From: Hyposmocoma kahamanoa
Taxonomy: Eukaryota; Arthropoda; Insecta; Lepidoptera; Cosmopterigidae
NCBI RefSeq assembly: GCF_003589595.1
Contig: NW_020653766.1
Location: 53,851 to 117,850 of the forward strand
Reading direction: 5' to 3'
DNA length: 64,000 nucleotides
This document shows, one piece after another, positions 45,631-58,462 of this stretch. Position 1 is the stretch's first letter; each line of letters begins with the position of its first letter. A program made the position numbers and the translations under genes. The notes under the pieces are model-generated. The model worked only from the letters and a program-made list of their open reading frames with translations, made no database searches and was not told the origin of the DNA.

Positions 45631-48482
45631 CCCAAGCAGCACACCCATATCTAAATATATACTATAAGATATCTAATAGCATTTAATTCGATTGAATATT
45701 TTAAGAGTTCAAATTCCCGCAACATATCTCGAAGAAGGTTTCTAGATAATTTAAAGTAAAAGTGGGCACAACTTTATTAATAGATCACAAGAGTGCTTTG
45801 AGAAACTATCCGTAGGTAGTGTTAAGAGTGATTCTTATCTTTTTTCTCCAGTAACCCTTCCAGAAAGCTACAAGACCATTTGCAGAATGTAGACAGTTTT
45901 TATTTAGTCTTGTAGACAGTTTTTAGATAATTTGTAGTCCATATATAGATAGTTTTCTTAGTAATGCTATTTTAAAACCAAATACTTAAGCGTTACAAAC
46001 ATAGGACGCAATTGTCTTAATACTAGTAGATTTCAAGTTTAATGACTTACAAAATATAAACCATCAAAATTGCAACATGGCGAAATTGGATATAATATTT
46101 CTGACTTTTTCGCTTTGTTTAATCGGTTAGGAAGCGCAAACTGACGTGCGACTTTAAATACATTGTGAAAAGTGATGTAAAACCAGCCATAAAAGTAATG
46201 CGCTCGCTAAATTTTAAATATTTATGTCTAAAATATAAACTTAATAAAAATACAGTTATCGATTTTCGGTTTTAAATATTTATAGAAAGCTTAAATATAC
46301 AAATTAACTCACAAAACAAACCATTTCCAAGAAGTTCTAGGCTTCTTCAAGCTGATTTCAACTTAGATTTACTTTTAAAAAAGAAAATAAATTTTTCTCG
46401 GCTACTTCATAGTCATTCTTTAAAAATAAAAATGGTGAAAGTTTTTTCAAAACACTGTTGGGAGCATTTTGTCTACAGTTTTATCTATAGAAAAACTTCA
46501 GAATACGAAAAGATTATTTTTGCTTGCTTTGGTGTAGTTAATCTTGTAGAAGAATGTTCACTCCTATGAAGCTTTTATGCTTGTCTACAAAACGCGATGT
46601 TTCTAAGCGATTTTTCTTACGACAGTGTTACAAAACCTTTATAAAAGTTATAGGAATAATGAGCGTATCATGAAATAAAAAAAATTTCAAAACATTAGGT
46701 CAAAAAAACAATTTATAAATCCTATTTGTCGCAAGAAAACGTTATTCTGTATAATTATATGGAATGTGTCATATATGACTAGAAAGGTGGATAAATTCCC
46801 TATCATACAAATATAAGGAATATTTTAATAACATACCTAACTTATGTTGGAAGAAATAAAATTTTCATTACAAAACTGAGGTTATTTCTTCACGCCAATC
46901 ACATTTCACACAATGATTTCACTGTATTCTAATGATAGACGGCACAATACTCATACACAACATTGAAGTACAGTAGTTTACGCGCTCATTTCAATTGTGT
47001 TTATCATTTCAGAACACGGAATTACTTCACAATGTTTATTTATTTGTCAACAAACAAAGCCATGACCGGCTCGCGCGCGAATTACGACTGTTGTATCCAG
47101 CGTTGCCAATTTGTGGGAAATTCCCCAAATTGTGGGGAATTTCAACTAGATTGGGGATTTTCTGGGGATTGGTGCTATGTGAGGAAAATGTGGGGATTCG
47201 AACATTTTATCGTTTTGCTTAATCTATCAATTGTTGATGCATCGCTAGTTTGATCGTTACTGTTACAAACACTGTGATGGACTATATCGACGTGTTTTTC
47301 ATCATCGCACATTCCTCGTATTATTAACAAGCAGCTTAAATAGAATTATTATTAGAGCACTTGGTTCTGAATTGTAAAATTATCAGTGTGCGTGTTGAGT
47401 TCGCGATTCTTTCTCCCGCTTAGGCCGGTCCCCGGTATGAAGCAAAACGATATCAACTATTGATTAACAAAGCCGATCAGTTGGTACTTCCACACCACAA
47501 CTTAGCACTCGTCAACTTTGAATATTAATTATAAGTAGGTCAAAATTCATCGATTATTTCTAACATTAACATGGTGTCACCAAATGCACAACAAATAATC
47601 AATTTATTTAATTTTGTAAGGCAAAGAAAAATGATTTTTTTTTCAAATACTATTCACAGATTAATATTGATTCTAATTAAAATAAATAAACGATTTAAGG
47701 TCATCTAATTTTATAATTAGTTTTACATTTTATATTCTGTTTAAATTCACAGCAAACGTAATAGATTATTAAATTTTGAGTTTCTTAATTCTTTATTATA
47801 TTTTTAAGCGATGTATTTCTAATAAATAATGAAAACTCGAGATGTGGGGAATTTGTGGGGAATATGAACTTTGCTCTTCCCAAATTTGGGGATTTTGACC
47901 GTGATTTTTGGGGATTTTGAACAATTGGCATTGGCAACGCTGATTGTATCGAATGATGTGACTTAATGTCAAAGGTTCACCATCTCCACCAGATCTTTTA
48001 ATATTCTTTACTTTATCCATTTTGCATGAACTCTCACAACGTCTATTAGAGTAAAAACCCTAATTGTAGTATTTTTTAAATAAAATCTACTGAAAACGCA
48101 CTATAACGTGTTTGTCATAAGTACAAACACTACAGAATGTCTATAAATTAAATATATCTAGATTAAACTTAAGAACACTAGTTTTTAGAGTATTAATAGT
48201 CTTTGCTGGGTACGTGTAGAACAATTTTACTAAAAATATTCAGTTATTCTACAGATGAATTTAAAATAAGGACTATAAGAGTAAATCTTAAGAGAGATTA
48301 CACTTAATTAAGTTGTTTGGTGTCAAGAAGGTTTTAAAATTTTGACTTGAGTGAAATATGTCTCTAAGAACAATTTCTTTTTTCTAAAACCATTTATAGA
48401 GAACTATAATCTAAATGTATACCATATTAGGGCTGTTTATAGATATAACAGTTATAAGGCGTATAAACTGTGCTCCTTGCCG
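45631..48482 (-). mobile_element. unclassified DNA element, copy 3 (least interrupted)
   Basis: Inverted relative to copies 1 and 2. It starts CCCAAGCAGCACAC (its right terminus) and ends GTGCTCCTTG (its left terminus). It reads through the positions where copy 1 has a LINE and copy 2 a SINE, so it gives the empty sites. The length of about 2.85 kb is the best estimate of the full element. The only open frames are short and lie in the internal hAT-like part. Confidence 0.82.
47098..47942 (-). mobile_element. internal hAT-like element (copy 3)
   Basis: Bounded by CAGCGTTGCCAA and TTGGCAACGCTG. Flanked by GTTGTATC (47090-47097) and ATTGTATC (47943-47950), an 8-bp duplication with one mismatch. 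845 bp, non-coding. Confidence 0.78.
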
Positions 48483-51400
48483 GCTCGTGTCAGAATGGAT
48501 TCCCCGCAATTTTTGCATACAAATATAATCTTGGGAAATTGTTTTCCTACGTAAGTTTTGAATAATGCAGGGTTGGAAATGACACTGTTTTGGTCTTACT
48601 ATAAAAATGAGCGCGACTCATTTTGTTCGCATGATGATGTAATTTGAAAAACATCACATGGAATCTACATTTAGTATCAGCATGTATTTGCACAAATAAT
48701 AAGTGATGTAGATTGTGGCATGTGAGCAACTCTGTTCACGTTCCGTTCCACTCAGACGCAAACAAAAGCTATTGTTATGGTTTCAAGTCGCTGAATGGAT
48801 TCATATGAGTGATTAATACAGGAACATTAATTATCTCGTGTTGAGAGGTGTTTATTACGCGATAATGAACGACATTGTTTACTGTAACGACTTTGTGTTA
48901 CACACTTAAATTTCCTTTTAAATAATAATTTGTTAAAGGTTTTGATGAATTGTATGAAACAAGCGAATATTTTTGTGGGCATAAAACTAATCTTTCTAAA
49001 ACAATAATTACATTCAGAGCGGCAAAATATGGCTTAGCAATATTGTGTGAATGTACTAAGTATATTTGTAACTTTTAGGTTACGTTCTATTAAAAATAAC
49101 AGCAATAATAGAGACTCTTTACTTCGTTTATGTTATTTTTCTTACCTTCTTATTTAAAAAAGACTACCTTCCGTAGATTCAGGTTAAGGGTAGAAAGGGA
49201 AAAATCAAAAAAGGAAAACCGCAGGTTTGCAAGGACCAGTAATGAGAGCCGACGGCGCGTGAAACGGACCACGCGGGAGTTAGAGCTCGCTTGTTTTTAC
49301 GGTTCCTTATTGACTCGACGCCGATTGCGTTCCGCTACACGCGGCATCGTTTGGGACTGGCGATTACTGCGTTTTAATTGTCGTATTGCGAGAATCCTAG
49401 CACCTTGTAAGCATTTCTACTATTGTGTTTACAATTCTTTATCTCCCTTTCGTAAATAAAGAATAAACGTTTATTGTCGTATCATTTAAGAAACCGAAGG
49501 GCGGACGCTGCTGCCCATTTTCTGGACTTAGTTTCTACATTGTCATATATATGTACGTGTCACTTCTGGTCAGTGATATCTTATTGTGTACAAAATAAAT
49601 AGATTTTCAAAGCCAAATAATACAAAATAACACTGAAGTTCAAGAAAGTCCATAGCGTAGGAGGAATATTCCAAGCAATTGCATGATTTAGGCAACTGTA
49701 GTACATAAACGGCGAGTAAATAGGTAGAAGAATAAAATTCATGTGGTACAAAAAATATACCAAACGGACAAGACAAACAGTAGATTATTGAGACAGAATG
49801 GAAGAAATGCGAACAGAACCGAAAATGATTTGAAACAGAATAGGAATAGAAGCGCCGGCATTCTATATTAAATTAGCATATCGGTGACATTGTTTTGCCT
49901 TTGGCGGTGTAATCCTACTATAAAATAATTGAAGAGAAGTACTAATGCCTACTATTACGAGTATGTGCTTCTTCCTTTGTCAAATCTATGGCTCTTAAAT
50001 GAATACTTCTTCGGCGGTGGACCCGGACGGATGGCCCGCGTAACCGTAACAGTTTCTTGTCTTGATTCGTAATGTCGGGCATACAGTGGAGCGGAGGTGA
50101 CATCTGTGAAGAGGTCTAATGTAAGAACAACAAACTCTTAACATTACTAGATGAAGTCCATAATTGAGCTTGATAATAATTCTCATTTTACATTCATAAA
50201 CCGCGTTCCGCCAAATTTTTTAGCCACTTCACTTTTAACTTCCGACTCAATAATTGAACATCATGTTCCCTTGTAATTTTTTTACAGCGATTTAATGCCT
50301 TGTAAAAAAATTGCGTACAATTTGCGGGTAAAAGTAGGTAGTTAATCTAAAAGGGTGAGAGGAGTGAGCCACTAATGTAATTGGCCAATGTGCGGCGGTC
50401 GCGCAATATCTGCGTCATAAATAATGCGCCGAACTAGGCTGGCGGTAGTACGCTCGTACGTAAATAAAGGCTTCTTGGGATTAGCCGAGTCGTAGACATT
50501 GGATATAAATATGTACGAGTTCGTGAATGTTTATGTGTTATTCGCTGGAACAAGATGGCGACACGCATGAAAGCAATGGAAGGATTAGACCGAGAAATTA
50601 TATGGGAGGCTCCAAGAAGTGGGGTGCTGGGACAAGTGTGTACATAAATGTGCCACACGGTTATTCATGCCTCAAACTAAAAATCCCGGTTCAGAAGTGC
50701 CAGAGTTCCCAAGGAAATGAACTCGGAGGTCGAATTTAGAAAAGTGCATTATCAAATTGGTTTTACAAGAAATTAAACCGGTAACGTCTCTTATATCTAA
50801 ATATGTGGAACACCTTCAGCCATCGAGATATTGATTGCCCGAATGTCGACCGTATTATATAGGTATATTTACGTTCACTTTGATGTTATTCAGTTTATTT
50901 AGAGCAATTAAACGAAATATGGTTTTCCTTTCACGCCTGTGCGCCTGTGTGCGTGTGTGCGTGTGCTTTCTAAAAATATACTCTCAGGCGTCTAGTAAAC
51001 AAAATCAAATTAAATAAACGTATTTACCCATTTGCGAATCCCTCGTTCCCGTTCCCGTTCCATTTCGCGTATAAACACTTGTTTGTTACAGCGCGCAGTG
51101 ATGAACACGCGATGCGTCGCGAGCGCCGCGCCTGCGACGAGTACGTTGCTAACAAGATAAATGTTGAGTTCACACCGGTTAGTAAAGGAACGGAAACAGG
51201 GTAAGATTGTTAAAGTGTGTAAATATTGCAGTCGGAACAAATAAGGAATAAGTATTTCATAAATATCACGCAATGAATTGCTTCATTTATCGATATAGTG
51301 TGAAAAAAGATACTTCCACTTCGAAATTAACTGACATTATATTTGACAACTGAAATTATTTATGACTTGTGTTACAGCCACAGTGCGGAGCGATCGGTTG

Positions 51401-54215
51401 AAAGGAATCGAAGGAGATCATAAAAATGCTCCATTTGAAGCGGTATTTCGGAGATCGCTCATTTGCCTTGATATGATACCCACCGCCGCGCCGAGGGACA
51501 GTACTTCTTCTAACACAGTAAATGTAACGTGATCCGTTCATGAGAGTGCTTGGTCGGAGACTAATAAGCCGTTTTTGAATTAATATTGCCACTTGTTAAA
51601 TGTATTTTGTTTCTTTCAATGCGAGACGAGGTTATAAACAAATTAAAAAAGAAAAATAGGTCTCATCTGTATACATAATGTCTCACCGTGGTCTCACCCA
51701 ATGAAAAATATAGGTGTTACAAGGATGTCATATGTTTGCCTAGGAGGCGCCTGACTTAACTTTAAGATGTCCAGGATTTACCGCACAGAACTCACCAGAG
51801 ACTCGTATCCATTAGCTGTTCGCAAGATGAACAAAGAAATCAAATTGCTGGGAATAATGTAGTAATGTATCAGACAAAGTACCGAAAGGCACGCTAATCA
51901 TCAACTGTGTTCGGATTTTATAGGATTTCCTTCACGAGGATGCGAGTTGTTGCCAGTGAATTTCTTAGCTCGTTCAAATGTTAGCGGTCAGACGCGTACA
52001 TTATAACTTTTTCAAACGATATTGACTCTTCCAAAAATTTATATTAATTGAACAAGAAGAAAACTCAAAATTTGTGCTTCATTAGAGATAGTTCATCTCG
52101 TAGGTAATGGTGCGCGGCGCTGATAGTGTTAGAGTTCAAGAGTCGCATAATAGCGATGCACAAAACAGCTACTAGTTAGTGTTCCGAATGCATGCTTCGC
52201 AACTCAAACCTTGGGAGTACTCCTTGATAATATTATACTGCGGAAATTCCATCGCAAGTTGTTTTACTAAGCCACAGTCAATTCGGTGCTGGCAACTTCC
52301 TCGAGCTAGCATCAAACCTGCCGCTCACACAATAACGCGCTTAAACAAGGTTCATAAGTTTTCCTTTAATCAACGCTAGTCTGCTTGTAAATAACTTGCT
52401 ATTGTTAGGGTATCTTTGTATTAGGGTAATATTATTTTAAATTGCAATTGTTTATGAGAGGTAACTGTATCCACGAGCATTAACTCAATTTTAGACGTCT
52501 CGCTCAGATAAGCCTCGGAAGCTTTCGACGTCATCGCGAGTAAATCTTACAACACTACGAAAATATCTATTATCTACATTTTTGCAACCGCCAACGTATC
52601 TTTACGAACATGGTACGAACGGTGACAACTTACATTATATCAATGTGTCACCACATGCGCGTGACAATTCGTGATATGATGGTTATTTTATGTTGTATGA
52701 ATGATTCTTGCAGCACTATTCTATGTATGTCGAATACAGTCAGTGTTTTAACTTAAGTAAATATACAATATAGAAATATTAGAAAAGATTTGACAAAACT
52801 TCAATAAAACAGTTTATTATTATTAATCTTCACCGTGTTATGTGCATCAGCTGCAACAAAACTCACTCAGCTGCTTTGCTCCTAGCAAACAGCATCAGAA
52901 GTTTCAGATTCAATTCTGCAACGTTTGCTTTCACCCTGTATAAGTTTGCAGAATAATAGTTAGCATCTCATTGAAGTCGTCACAACAGCCTACAGTAAAA
53001 TGTAAGAATAAACTATGAGCTTGTTCACAAGAGGTAGCGGTATGCTTTACTTTTACAAAAATTTGACGATAATTGCAACTTTTCAATTCACACTTTCTTA
53101 TTTCGTTGACGAGGCACGTAAGACTATTTTTTCAAAGCAACTGTGTGATCTTTAGTTTCCGAAGTGAAAAGAAAACTAACAAGTGCTAAGCGAAATGAAA
53201 GCGCGTAGACAATCGATCAAACGTTACAATCAGAAGTATTATAGGTACTCCTTATCTCGGAGCAAATGATCCCCTAATTGTAGCGTCATCAATCGCCCGC
53301 CGACAGTGCGGTCCCACCCGCCAGCAGTGGGTCCTCGCCCCGCCCGTCACGCGCTGTTAATGGTGACAACTAATTGACGCTCGGAAACGATAACCGATCT
53401 TTTATTGGGTCGCTGTTATTTCGCCAATTTGTTAGCTATTTTCACTTTCGGAAATGGATTATATTTTTTCTTTTGCAATTTATTTTACACGGCACATACG
53501 TTATTATATTTATATTTTGTTTAACTGTACAACGTACTGTATTTTACATAATACGAAATTTGAGATCGTGAAATTGCTATTATCAGTTATACAGTATACA
53601 GTCTTGTGAAATTACTTTGGAGGCACAGCCATTGAGTATTGTTCATACGCTCCGTTTGTCACCAAGCCTGCACCCGACCGTCTACTCCAACCAAATTGTT
53701 TGTATAATTTGTGGTGTGTTTACAGCCGACTTACAGCCGAGGCTTTGCATCGCCGCGCTGTCGTCTTAATTCCGCTGTATACGCGTCACATATAACTATC
53801 CTGTAACATCACCACCACTAGATAGAACAGTAAGTAACTTAAAATAAAGTAATAATTTAAAATGTTTGTTGACGGTCAATATACAGGTGTCACTAGCATT
53901 GCGTTACAAACAAAGAAGTATGAAGTACTGTATGTGCATCGGATGACAAACTGATCTAAATGATGAAGAAAAGGATGGCAAGTTTATTTTACAGTTTAGC
54001 ATAGATGTTGGTATGTGTAATTTAATAAGTATATCAATAAGAATGAAAAAATACACACAAACTTAATAACACAACAATACACCGCATCAACTTAAGTTTG
54101 AAACCGAATAATCAACATTCGCTCATTATGAAGTGCATCATAATCATCATGCAACATTGGAGTACGTCTAAAATCGAGTTGATCGAGGTACTCGTGAGTT
54201 CTTTTGCAGTTTGAT
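48483..54215. other. gene-free stretch
   Basis: The largest region without a classified feature. No coding region was recognised. The arginine-rich frame at 49130-49459 and short frames at 50527-50739 and 52179-52379 show no domain. A GT-rich microsatellite-like run lies at 50938-50966. GC-rich patches at 49240-49345 and 53285-53365 may be regulatory. Confidence 0.5.
53270..53400. promoter_or_regulatory. candidate conserved non-coding element
   Basis: CCCCTAATTGTAGCG, CATCAATCGCCCG, CGCTGTTAATGGTGACAACT and CTAATTGACGC surround a GC-rich core in AT-rich sequence. Several homeodomain-core (TAATT/TTAAT) words are present. Functional status is inferred. Confidence 0.2.
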
Positions 54216-54219
54216 AAAC

Positions 54220-54325
54220 TTTAAATGATCATCGCATTAGACTGTTTCCTAAATTGATTCGACCAGGAGTTGAACTGGAGTCCTCCTCGGTAAGAGCCCT
54301 GTGACTACCGGAGGTCGTCTATTGT
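54220..54325 (-). mobile_element. possible tRNA-derived SINE head
   Basis: Read on minus, GGTAGTCACAGGGCTCTTACC is followed by AGTTCAACTCCTGGTCG, which contains a B-box-like word. It resembles a decayed SINE head but has no recognisable body. Confidence 0.3.
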
Positions 54326-54442
54326 TAACGCGGCAACACCGAGCGCACCGCCCCTCGCGCCGCGGGGCGCCCGCGACGGCCGGGCCGGGCTTGCGCGCGC
54401 GCCACTAGCCCCGCGAACCGCGGCCCAGCCCGCACGTCACGA
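54326..54442. promoter_or_regulatory. CpG-dense GC island
   Basis: About 115 bp, of more than 80% GC by eye, made of CGCG/GGGC/CCGC runs and ending abruptly in AT-rich DNA. It has no open frame of note. It could be a promoter/enhancer core or a small unclassified GC-rich repeat. Confidence 0.3.
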
Positions 54443-56193
54443 TACTTTTAATTAACATACATTTTTTAATTGCTGTTTGGCGACAGAAATAGGTAAGGGA
54501 GCAGTACTTCTCTGGACGAATTTTTTCACAAGGAACGCTACTGCCACTAAGTTACTGTGTACTACCATACAAGGTATATCTCGGTCCTGCTTCATATATT
54601 AAAAGCAAATAGATAGATAGTTTATTTGACAACAAAGCACACACATTGCATCAATTACAAAGACAGGTCAAACAATGAAGTAAATACTTAAAACGAACAA
54701 AAACAGGATCATATAAACGACAAATACAAAAATCAAATCAACTTATAATAGAAAAATGTACCATGTGTGCTGCCGTGGCGCATTGGACGCAGCTCAGCGT
54801 AAAACCGTCGCAAAAACGACGCACTGATTTCATCATCATTCATCAGCTACCTCCCAAAAGGTTACGCGGAACATTAAAGTGTGAAAAGAAAAAAGGTTGT
54901 TGTCTGTGCAAGTTAGTGTGCTGTGTACACGAAGCATAATGTGTATGAAGTCTATGAAGTACGCGCTTACGGAGCATTCAAATAATCGTAGAAAAGTAAT
55001 AAAATCATACGCAAAATCCCACTTCGTCGTTCTTCTCTCCACCGGGCCTTGCCATCTATTCATTTCTAATGCTCCCTACAGTGAGAACGTCCAAATGATT
55101 CACTTAGACAACTTGGATTCCCGCTCTCCTGTGTACTGAGCTCGGGCTCATTTCGATAAGAGTTCTGCATACGGGTGAACGAGACTAATAGGGCTCATTT
55201 CGGTCGACGTGGACGATACGTCTCCGACACAACGCCCGCACTCGAGCTAATTTGAGGCTCAGTACAACATTATACAATATTATGTAGATATACGTTGTAA
55301 AAATAATATTTATATTGGTCTGTCAGGTGTCCAAACTTATTCTTGCCTTTCACGCAATCTGCGAGACGAGAAGCTTGATGGCGTTTGTGATGATTAATCG
55401 AAATAACTCTGAACCGAGTTTGTAATAGTCCAGGAGGCCTACTATGAGCTTATAACCAGCCAGCCAAGTTACATGCAATTCACTTGACGTGGTAAAACTG
55501 AATTGCTTAAATTCGTATCATGACCTACACAAAGTTGAACGGGAATGGCATGGCAGGTTGGTGAATTTTACTTTTTAAACGTTAATTACTGTCTCTGGCT
55601 GGCTAGCTGACATCTAACAATGGAACTACATACTAAATCATATGAAAGAAATAGACAGATGTACTATCCTGGGAGCGTTCAAGCACTATTAACCAATTGT
55701 GTTCAAAATGAGAATAATTATATTTTTTTATTAATTTTATTATTAATTATACTTATTACGTTGTTTTGTAATATCGGGAACTTTTCAATCATACTTTACA
55801 ATTTGTCGTGCGACAAAATTACATGTCACGTTTAGTCATTATCATTGAAATTAATAAGGTGAGTTTGTAATTTGATAACATAATTGGAACGTATCTTGTA
55901 TTCGTACATACCGTAGAGGGAGAATTGGGTAGAGGGGCTCTATAAATAATAAAAACCGTATAAGCGAGATAGATTTATGCACAGACATATCAGAGTAAAC
56001 GAGAAAATAATATTATTTTTGTCCCTTTCTACGTATGTGGTTTTGGTTGTATGACACAACACTCGTTGAGTCCAGCAAATCCTTCCGAGCGTTTGATGTG
56101 CATCAATTTTATGTGTTTGTGCTTTTAAGAAGTGTTGTACAAAGTTACTAACCATTCCTTTGTAGTAATTGACAATTATTGCAGCTCACAATA
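54443..56193. other. gene-free stretch upstream of the THAP exon
   Basis: No recognised coding region. A tract at 54612-54720 (ATAGATAGTTTATTTGACAA) looks like the 3' end of an old retroelement but could not be assigned. The rest is AT-rich. Confidence 0.5.
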
Positions 56194-56264
56194 ATGGTGC
56201 ATTGTTATATTTTAGGCTGTAAAAGTCGTACGGAACGAAAAATTCCCAACATAACCTTTTGCAC
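56194..56264 (+). CDS. THAP-domain protein, putative first coding exon
   Basis: ATG at 56194 sits in a favourable context (ACAATAATGG). The frame encodes MVHCYILGCKSRT then ERKIPNITF. The C-x4-C pair with GCKSR matches the start of a THAP zinc finger (C2CH type, DNA-binding), in which the next part would be F..FP and a distant C..H. The frame runs into CAC|GTAAGT at 56265, a consensus 5' splice site, so it is exon 1 of a spliced gene. No exon carrying the rest of the domain was found in the following 7.7 kb. A full LINE (57.06-61.94 kb) occupies much of that putative intron. It could be a host THAP gene, the 5' end of a domesticated or P-like transposase, or an orphaned fragment. Confidence 0.5.
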
Positions 56265-57059
56265 GTAAGTTTTCAATTTTTTTGCAATCAATCTGTATTT
56301 TAATATTGCCTCCTCCCTCCGCGGACTCTTCGCGTAGACACGTATTTTAATTTGCTCTTGAAACAAAAAATCATAAGTGTTGCAAAAAGCAATTTTTCGG
56401 TTATAAATCATATATCGTTCGATAGCCCAGTTAAGTAGCTACACAGTGCACAAATCAGTTTTTAAATCCGATTACAAATCAAGTCTAGAAACGAAATTTT
56501 ACTTCACAACTGACAAAAATTTTTAAAATAAGAATACAAAACCAGTGAATCATCGAGTGTGCGAATAGAACATTGCGGCGCTGAGGTCAACGACCGGCCT
56601 TCACTTGTGTCATTCATTATTGGCCGGTAAGCGACAGAAGCAGCTTAAGTTGGAGTCCGACAGCGGCGTGTATCAAATTCCGAAATTCGCACATCCCAAA
56701 AATGTTTAGCGATTGTTGAGTGAGTAGCACTGTTTCCTGTGTTGTTTTCTTCACTACTAAACTGCATGAAGTCAGTAACTGTAATCTACACTCGTCACTG
56801 GGCAAATGATTAGAACTGACTGGTTTCTATAAAACGGAAGTCTATTATCAATGTTTATATAAAGAAACACAATATTTCCGATCGCAGCGAACCTGTTGAA
56901 GGGGTCTTACTAGACTGGACGACAATAACTTTGTATGAGATTGTCGATCGCCGGCCACTTTGGAGGGCCTCTCATATGAAGTGTGCGCGCATAAACTCAT
57001 CACATTCAAATCCACCTACAAACTACAAAGTCGTACGTTACGTAAGATACTTTTGCCGT
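56265..57059. other. putative intron / LINE flank
   Basis: Follows the splice donor. It contains no recognisable coding sequence. A GC-richer segment at 56570-56670 is unassigned. The exact 5' boundary of the downstream LINE is uncertain. Confidence 0.5.
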
Positions 57060-57108
57060 CGGCATCTCATTTAGGCCTACGAATAAACAAATTATTCGGT
57101 TACGCATC

Positions 57109-58038
57109 TTGATGCCTCTTCAACGAAGCCCAATTAAGTCCCTGAACATGAATACTAGCCTGAAAAGCTTTAACTCTGACCCTGTAATAAACCAAGTAAA
57201 CTCGATAGATGAAAATATGGATATTTCTTTACCTGGGAGGAGAAATACTAAGCGCGAAATTGATAGATCGCCAGAAAAATCCAATCCGATTCTTACCGAG
57301 CTACAGTCCCTTTTCGATAAGTTTGAGGGGCGACAGAGTGCAAAGATGGAACAACTTATCACTAGTGTGAACCTAGTGAAATCCCAGAATGAAGAAATGC
57401 AAAACTCAATTGAATTCATGTCTAAGAAGTACGATGACTTTGTGACTCAAATCGACGAATTACGGCAGGAGAATACACATTATAAAAGGCGTATTACTGA
57501 CTTGGAGAACAAAATGGAAGCAATGGAACGTAACCACAGATCTTCCATAATAGAAATCAAAAATATACCGTCACAACCATCAGAAAATCCAGAAATCCTC
57601 TCAAAGATTGTCAAGCGTATTGGAGATGAAATAGGACATAAAATAACTGACTCTGCTATAAATGAGGTGTATCGTCAAAAAACAAAACAAGGCAATAGTC
57701 ATCTTATTGTACATCTCAACTCGTCGTCCTTGAAGGATCATGTCATCAAGAAATGTAGGCAATATAACAGGGAGAATAAAATTAATAAAAGACCACAATT
57801 AAACACTGGACATCTAAACCTGATTACCCACCCAAATCCTCATCTACCAATTTATATTGATGAATCACTTACGGGAAAGGCAAGGAGACTACGATTTTTA
57901 GCTAAGGACTTTGCGGCAAAATATGGTTACTATGGAGCGTGGACTGCCTATGGCAAAGTTTATCTGCGAAAATCAGAAAAATCTCCAACCATCCGTATAG
58001 ATGATGAGGAAGACCTTCGTAAACTCTCCGTAATATGA
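57109..58038 (+). CDS. LINE ORF1 protein, coiled coil plus FP25-like C-terminus
   Basis: 309 codons, intact. The start MMPLQRSPIK is in frame at 57109. Residues about 60-150 are heptad-like and charged (ELQSLFDKFEGRQSAKMEQL, ENTHYKRRITDLENKMEAME), predicting a coiled coil for trimer or dimer formation. Residues about 150-300 (SSIIEIKNIPSQ, VYRQKTKQGNSHLIVHLNSS, YIDESLTGKARRLRFLAKDF, YGAWTAYGKVYLRKSE) resemble the C-terminal domain shared by baculovirus FP25K and many insect LINE ORF1 proteins. The expected role is binding element RNA in the retrotransposition particle. There is no zinc knuckle. It is separated from ORF2 by about 420 bp of AT-rich, apparently non-coding sequence. Confidence 0.85.
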   Translation: MMPLQRSPIKSLNMNTSLKSFNSDPVINQVNSIDENMDISLPGRRNTKREIDRSPEKSNPILTELQSLFDKFEGRQSAKMEQLITSVNLVKSQNEEMQNSIEFMSKKYDDFVTQIDELRQENTHYKRRITDLENKMEAMERNHRSSIIEIKNIPSQPSENPEILSKIVKRIGDEIGHKITDSAINEVYRQKTKQGNSHLIVHLNSSSLKDHVIKKCRQYNRENKINKRPQLNTGHLNLITHPNPHLPIYIDESLTGKARRLRFLAKDFAAKYGYYGAWTAYGKVYLRKSEKSPTIRIDDEEDLRKLSVI

Positions 58039-58462
58039 CTATTACAGTTGAAATATTTTTATATTGCTTATCCTATGTTGACTAACCAACTCGTAATTTC
58101 ATCAATGGTAAACATACTCAGATATTTATGTTATAAACACACCTTAACCTTCCACTCACACACTAGGAATAATATCCAATTTATATTAATACAATACAAA
58201 TTTATATTAACAAATTTATACCAATATGCTTACTTTATCATATCAATACATTCAAAAATTTATTTTACTTTAGTTAACAAAGACGCATGGAGTAAACCTT
58301 CACTCAACATAAATCACATATTACACAAATCAAAACTGACCCTACTGAACCAAGTTTATACCTGTATAACTATTTTGTACCTGCAAGACTTGACCGTAAA
58401 ATCTCTAATTATTACAATTCGATAAATTAACAAATATTTCAGATCAAATCGATAACTTTTCG

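Noticed and set aside
46963..47253. Open frames repeated in the DNA-element copies (also 30844-31083)
   Set aside because: They overlap the GGGGA/TCCCC-rich end of the internal hAT-like element, are not in one conserved frame between copies and show no transposase motif.
49130..49459. Arginine-rich 109-codon frame
   Set aside because: No recognisable domain, and composition tracks a local purine-rich stretch.
58048..58425. 125-codon frame between LINE ORF1 and ORF2
   Set aside because: AT-rich, Ile/Tyr-biased, with no similarity to any LINE protein I know. It is best read as the inter-ORF spacer.
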